Assembly (NCBI GenBank): GCA_964016885.1
Contig: OZ024740.1
Coordinates: 9,072,450 to 9,136,449 of the forward strand
Source: Eledone cirrhosa
Taxonomy: Eukaryota; Mollusca; Cephalopoda; Octopoda; Eledonidae
Reading direction: 5' to 3'
Length of the DNA: 64,000 nt
Positions within the stretch are counted from its first letter, which is position 1. The number at the start of each line of letters is the position of its first letter. The position numbers and the translations under genes were made by a program. The notes beneath the pieces are model-generated. The model worked only from the letters and a program-made list of their open reading frames with translations, searched no databases and was not told where the DNA came from. Of the stretch, positions 58,461 through 64,000 are shown piece by piece.

Positions 58461-61400
58461 AGTTTCTATTGGTATGTCAGTTTCGATTGGTATATCAGTT
58501 TCGATTGGTATGTCAGTTTTGATTGGTATATCAGTTTCTATTGGTATATCAGTTTCTATTGGTATATCAGTTTCGATTGGTATGTCAGTTTCTATTGGTA
58601 TGTGAGTTTCTATTGGTATATCAGTTTCGATTGGTATGTCAGTTTCTATTAGTATATCAGTTTCGATTGGTATGTCAGTCTCGATTGGTATGTCAGTTTT
58701 GATTGGTCTATCAATTTTGAATGGTACTTCAATCGCGATTAGTATGTCAGTTTCTCTTGGTATATCAGTTTTGATTGGTATGTCATTTTCGATTGGTATA
58801 TCAGTTACTATTGGTATATCAGTTTCGATTAGTATATAATTTTATATTGGTATGTCAGTTTCCATTTGTATGTCAGTTTCGAGTGGTATGTTAGTCCTCG
58901 ATTTGTATGTCTGTTTCTATTGGTATATCAGTTTCGATTGGTATGTCAGTTTCAATTAGTATATCAGTTTCTATTGGTATGTCAGTTTCTATTGGTATAT
59001 CAGTTCCTATAGATATGTCAGTTTCTATTGGTATATCAGTTTCGATTGGTATGTCAGTTTCTATTGGTATATCAGTTTCGATTCGTATGTCAGTTTCGAT
59101 TAGTATATCAGTTTCTATTGGTATGTCAGTCTCTATTGGTATATCAGTTTCGATTGGTATATCAGATTCAACTGGTATATCACTTTCTATTGCTATATCA
59201 GTTTCTATTGGTATGTCACTTTCTATTGGTATATCAGTTTCGATTGGTATGTCAATTTCTATTGGTATGTCAGTTTCTATTAGTATATAAGTTTCTATTG
59301 CTATGTGAGTCTCTATTGGTATATCAGTTTCGATTGGTATGTCAGTTTCGATTGGTATATCAGTTTCGATTGGTATGTCAGTTTCGATTGGAATTTCAAT
59401 TTCTATTGGTATGTCAGTTTCGATTAGTATATCACTTTCTATTGGTATGTCAGTTTCAATTGTTATGTCAGTTTCTATTGGTATATCAGTTTCGATTGGT
59501 ATGTCAGTTTCTATTGGTATGTCAGTTTCGATTGGTATATCAGTTTCGATTGGTATGTCAGTTTTGATTGGTATATCAGTTTCTATTGATATATCAGTTT
59601 CGATTGGTATATCAGCTTCGATTTGTATGTCAATTTCGATTGGTATGTCAGTTTCGATTGGTATATCAGATTCGACTGGTATATCACTTTCTATTGCTAT
59701 ATCAGTTTCTATTGGTATGTCAGTTTCTATTGGTATATCACTTTCGATTGGTATGTCAGTTTCTATTGGTATGTCAGTTTCTATTAGTATATCAATTTCT
59801 CTTCGTATGACAGTCTCTATTGGTATATCAGTTTCGATTGGTATGTCAGTTTCGATTGGTATGTCAGTTTCGATTGGTATATCAATTTCGATTGGTATAT
59901 CAGTTTCTATTGCTATATGAATTTCTATTGGTATAAAAGTTTTGATTGGTATGTCAGTTTCTATTGCTATATCAGTTGCGATTGGTATGTCAGTTTCTAT
60001 TAGTATGTCAGTTGCGATTATTATATCAGTTACTATTGGTATGTTAGTTTCGATTGGTCTGTCAGTTTCGATTTTTATGTCAGTTTCTATTGGTATATCA
60101 GTTTCGATTGGTATGTCAGTTTTGATTGGTATATCAGTTTCTATTGGTATGTCATTTTCGATTGGAATTTCAGTTTCTATTGGTATGTTAGTTTCGATTA
60201 GTATATCACTTTCTATTGCTATATCAGTTTCTATTGGTATGTCAGTTTCAATTGTTATGTCAGTTTCTATTGGTATGTCAGTTTTGATTGGTATATCAGT
60301 TTCGATTGGTATATCAGTTTCGATTGGTATGTCAGTTTCTATTGGTATGTCAGTTTCGATTAGTATATCAGTTTCGATTGGTATATCAGTTTCTTTTGGT
60401 ATGTTAGTCCTCGATTTGTATGTCAGTTTCTATTGGTAGATCAGTTTCGATTGGTATGTCAGTTTCAATTAGTATATAAGTTTCTATTGGTATGTCAGTT
60501 TTTATTAGTATATCAGTTTCGATTGGCATATCAGTTTCGATTGGTATGTCAGTTTCGATTGGTATGTCAGTTTCGATTGGTATGTCAGTTTCTATTGGTA
60601 TGTCAGTTGCAATTATTATATCAGTTACTATTGGTATGTTATTTTCGATTGGTATGTCAGTTTCTATTGGTATGTCTGTTTCTATTAGTATATCAGTTTC
60701 TATTGGTATGTCAGTATCTATTGGCATATCCGTTTCGATTGGTATGTCAGTTTCGATTGGTATGTCAGTTTCGATCGGTATGTCAGTATTGATTGGTATA
60801 TCAGTTTCTATTGGTATATCAGTTTCGATTGGTATGTCAGTCTCTATTGGTATGTCAGTTTCGATTAGTATATCAGTTTCTATTGGTATGTCAGTCTCTA
60901 TTGGTATATCCGTTTCGATTGGTATGTCAGTTTCGATTGGTATGTCAGTTTCGATTGGTATATCAGTTTCTATTGGTTTATTAGTTTTGATTGGTATGTC
61001 AGTTTCGATTTGTATGTAAGTTTATATTGGTATGTCAGTTTCGATTCGTATATTAGTTTCTATTGGTTTGTCAGTCTCCATTGGTATATCAGTTTCGATT
61101 GGTATGTCAGTTTCGATTAGTATATCAGTTCATATAGGTTTATCAGTTTCGATTGGTATATCAGTTTCTATTGGTATATCAGTTTTCATTGGTATGTCAG
61201 TTTCTATTATTATATCAGTTTCTCTTTGTATGTCAGTCTCTATTGGTATATCAGTTTCGATTGGTATGTCAGTTTCGATTGGTATATGAGTTTCGATTGG
61301 TATGTCAGTTTCGATTGGTATATCAGTTTCGATTAGTATATCATTTTCGATTGGTATATCAGTTTCTTTTGGTATGTTAGTCCTCGATTTGTATGTCAGT

Positions 61401-62932
61401 TTCTATTGGTAGATCAGTTTGATTGGTATCTCAGTTTTAATTAGTATATAAGTTTCTATTGGTATGTCAGTTTCTATTGGTATGTCAGTTTCTGTTAGTA
61501 TATCAGTTTCAATTGGTATGTCAGTCTCTATTGTTATATCCGTTTCGATTGGTATGTCAGTTTCGATTGGTATGTCAGTTTCGATTGGTATATCAGTTTC
61601 TATTGGTTTATCAGTTTTGATTGGTATGTCAGTTTCGATTTGTATGTCAGTTTCTATTGGTTTGTCAGTCTCCATTGTTATATCAGTTTCGATTGGTATG
61701 TCAGTTTCTATTAGTATATCAGTTCATATAGGTATGTCAGTTTCGATTGGTTTATCAGTTTCGATTGCTATGTCAGTTTAGATTGGTATATCAGTTTCTA
61801 TTGGTATATCAGTTTCGATTGGTATGTCAGTTTTGATTGTAATTTCAGTTTCTATTGGTATGTCTGTTTCGATTAGTATATCACTTTCTATTTCTATATC
61901 AGTTTCTATTGGTATATCAGTTTCTATTGGTATGTCAGTTTCTATTGGTATATAAGTTTCGATTGGTATGTCAGTTTCTATTGGTATGTCAGTTTCGATT
62001 GGTATGTCAGTTTCGATTGGTATATCAGATTCGACTGGTATATCACTTTCTATTGCTATATCAGTTGCAATTGGTATATCAGTTTCTATTGGTATTTCAG
62101 TTTCGATTGGTATGTCAGTTTCTATTGGTATGTCAGTGTCTATTGGTATATCAGTTTCTATTGGTATATCAGTTTCGATTGGTATGTCAGTTTCTATTGG
62201 TATGTCAGTTTCTATTAGTATATCAGTTTCTATTGGTATGTCAGTCTCTATTGTTATATCCATTTCGATTGGTATGTCAGTTTCTATTGGTATATCAGTT
62301 TCGATTGGTATGTCAGTTTTGATTGGTATATCAGTTTCTATTGGTATATCAGTTTCGATTGGTATGTAAGTTTCGATTTGTATGTCAGTTTCTATTGGTA
62401 TGTCAGTTTCGATTAGTATATCACTTTCTATTGGTTTGTCAGTCTCCATTGGTATATCAGTTTCGATTGGTATGTCAGTTTCGATTGGTATATCAGTTTC
62501 GATTGGTATGTCACTTTCGATCGGTATATCAGTTTCTATTTGTATATCAGTTTCGATTGGTATGTCAGTCTGTATTGGTATGTCAGTTTCGATTAGTATA
62601 TCAGTTTCTATTGGTATGTCAGTCTCTCTTGGTATGTCAGTTTCGATTAGTATATCAGTTTCTATTGGTATATCAGTTTCGATTGGTATGTCAGTTTCTA
62701 TTGGTATGTCAGATTCTATTGGTATATCAGTTTTGATTGGTATGTCAGTTTCGATTAGTACATCAGTTTCTATTGGTATATCAGTTTCGATTGGTATGTC
62801 ACTTTCGATTGTTATGTCAGTTTCTATTGGTATGTCAGTTTCGATTGGTATATCAGTTTCGATTAGTATGTCAGTTTCTATTGGTATATCGGTTTCCATT
62901 GGTAGATCAGTTTCGATTGGTATGTCAGTTTC

Positions 62933-64000
62933 GATTGGTATATCAGTTTCGATATGTATGTCAGTTTAGATTGGTATATCAGTTTCTATTGGTATATCAG
63001 TTTCGATAGGTATATCCGTTTCGATTGGTAAGTCAATTTCGATTGGTATGTCAGTTTCGATTGGTATGTCAGTTTCTATTATTATATCAGTTTCTCTATG
63101 TATGTCAGTCTCTATTGGTATATCAGTTTTGATTGGTATGTCAGTTTCGATTGGTATATGAGTTTCGATTGGTATGTCAGTTTCGATTGGTATATCAGTT
63201 TCTATTGGTATATCAGTTTCGATTGGTATGTTAGTTTCGATTGGTATGTCAGTTTCTATTCGTATGTCAGTTTCGATTAGTATATCAGTTTCGATTGGTA
63301 TATCAGTTTCTTTTGGTATGTTAGTTCTCGATTTGTATGTCAGTTTGTATTGGTAGATCAGTTTCGATTGGTATGTTAGTTTCAATTAATATATAAGTTT
63401 CTATTGGTATGTCAGTTTCTATTGGTATATCAGTTTCGATTGGCATATCACTTTCGATTGGTATGTCAGTTTCGATTGGTATGTCAGTATCGATTGGTAT
63501 ATCAGTTTCTATTGGTATATCAGTTTCGATTGGTATATCAGTTTCTATTGGTATGTCAGTTTCTATTAGTATATGAGTTACTATTGGTATGTCAGTCTCT
63601 ATTGGTATATCAGTTTCGATTGATATATCAGATTCGACTGGTATATCACTTTCTATTGACATATCAGTTTCTATTGGTATGTCAGTTTCTATTGGTATAT
63701 CAGTTTCGATTGGTATGTCAATTTCGATTGGTATGTCAGTTTCTATTAGTATATCAGTTTCTATTGCTATGTGAGTCTCTATTGGTATATCAGTTTCGAT
63801 TGGTATGTCAGTTTCGATTGGTATATCAGTTTCGATTAGTATGTCAATTTCGATTGGTATGTCAGTTTCGATTGGTATATCAGATTCGACTGGTATATCA
63901 CTTTCTATTGCTATATCAGTTTCTATTGGTATGTCAGTTTCGATTGCTATATCAGTTTCGATCGGTATGTCAGTTTTGATTGGTATATCAGTTTCTATTG
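62933..64000 (+). repeat. Second copy of 56630-57697, truncated by the window edge
   Basis: See the partner entry. This copy begins after GGTAGATCAG (62900) and follows the partner exactly in order, including TAATATATAAG and the CAGATTCGACTGG cassettes, up to the last base of the window. Confidence 0.85.

Larger units (their letters stand above)
48841..64000 (+). repeat. 18-bp satellite array, block 5, to the window edge
   Basis: About 840 monomers and no insert for 15 kb. Up to about 53030 it repeats block 4; beyond that it is a different, more mosaic field. The cassette CAGATTCGACTGG...TCACTTTCTATTGC recurs near 57327, 57580, 57778, 59162, 59665, 62028 and 63630. The 19-bp monomers recur near 53003, 56135, 57019, 58891, 60405, 61378 and 63322. 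The longest open frame (985 codons from 53019) is a monomer translation and is not called as a gene. Confidence 0.95.

Noticed and set aside
1..64000. Telomeric repeat array
   Set aside because: The monomer is 18 bp and unrelated to TTAGGG-type repeats, and large segmental duplications and LINEs are interspersed.

Overview
This is eukaryotic, gene-poor, repeat-built DNA. I see no host protein-coding gene, tRNA, rRNA, CRISPR array or operon in it. About 46-47 kb of the 64 kb is one satellite with an 18-bp monomer (consensus TCAGTTTCKATTGGTATR), always in the same orientation. The rest is RTE/BovB-like non-LTR retrotransposons (LINEs) inserted into it. The 3' ends in (TGA)n/(GAT)n, the UTR words and the protein families resemble repeats common in octopus, squid and cuttlefish genomes. 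I therefore infer a cephalopod mollusc chromosome, in a heterochromatic, perhaps pericentromeric or otherwise satellite-rich block. The taxon is recalled from general knowledge and was not tested.

Layout. 1-104: satellite. 105-501: 5'-truncated RTE element (called RTE-C here). 502-7889: satellite, including a ~2.7 kb tandem duplication. 7890-12607: near-full-length RTE-A with an intact 1022-residue endonuclease/PHD-finger/reverse transcriptase ORF. 12608-23823: satellite. 23824-28545: second RTE-A copy, almost identical to the first. 28546-35565: satellite. 35566-38867: RTE-B, a 5'-truncated element plus a shorter fragment. 38868-44537: satellite. 44538-48840: RTE-B again, now with two fragments. 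48841-64000: satellite with several nested duplications, the last running off the window.

Large-scale structure. The window is built of nested tandem duplications: 18-bp monomers; dimers and cassettes of co-occurring variants; blocks of 306-450 bp; blocks of 1.5-2.7 kb; and blocks of about 6.3, 9-10 and 15.8 kb. The 15.8-kb block (about 3.19-18.89 kb and 18.89-34.78 kb) carries RTE-A. The 9-10-kb block (about 34.8-43.3 kb and 43.3-53.0 kb) carries RTE-B. RTE copy number here therefore rose mostly by satellite-style unequal exchange, not by retrotransposition.

Most notable observation. RTE-A, RTE-B, the RTE-B fragment and RTE-C all lie in the same orientation. All interrupt the monomer at the same phase, between GGTA/GGTAT and (T)ATCAG or (T)GTCAG. 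This suggests an RTE lineage with sequence preference for this satellite. The very long open frames in the satellite (up to 985 codons) follow from an 18-bp, stop-free monomer and are not called as genes.
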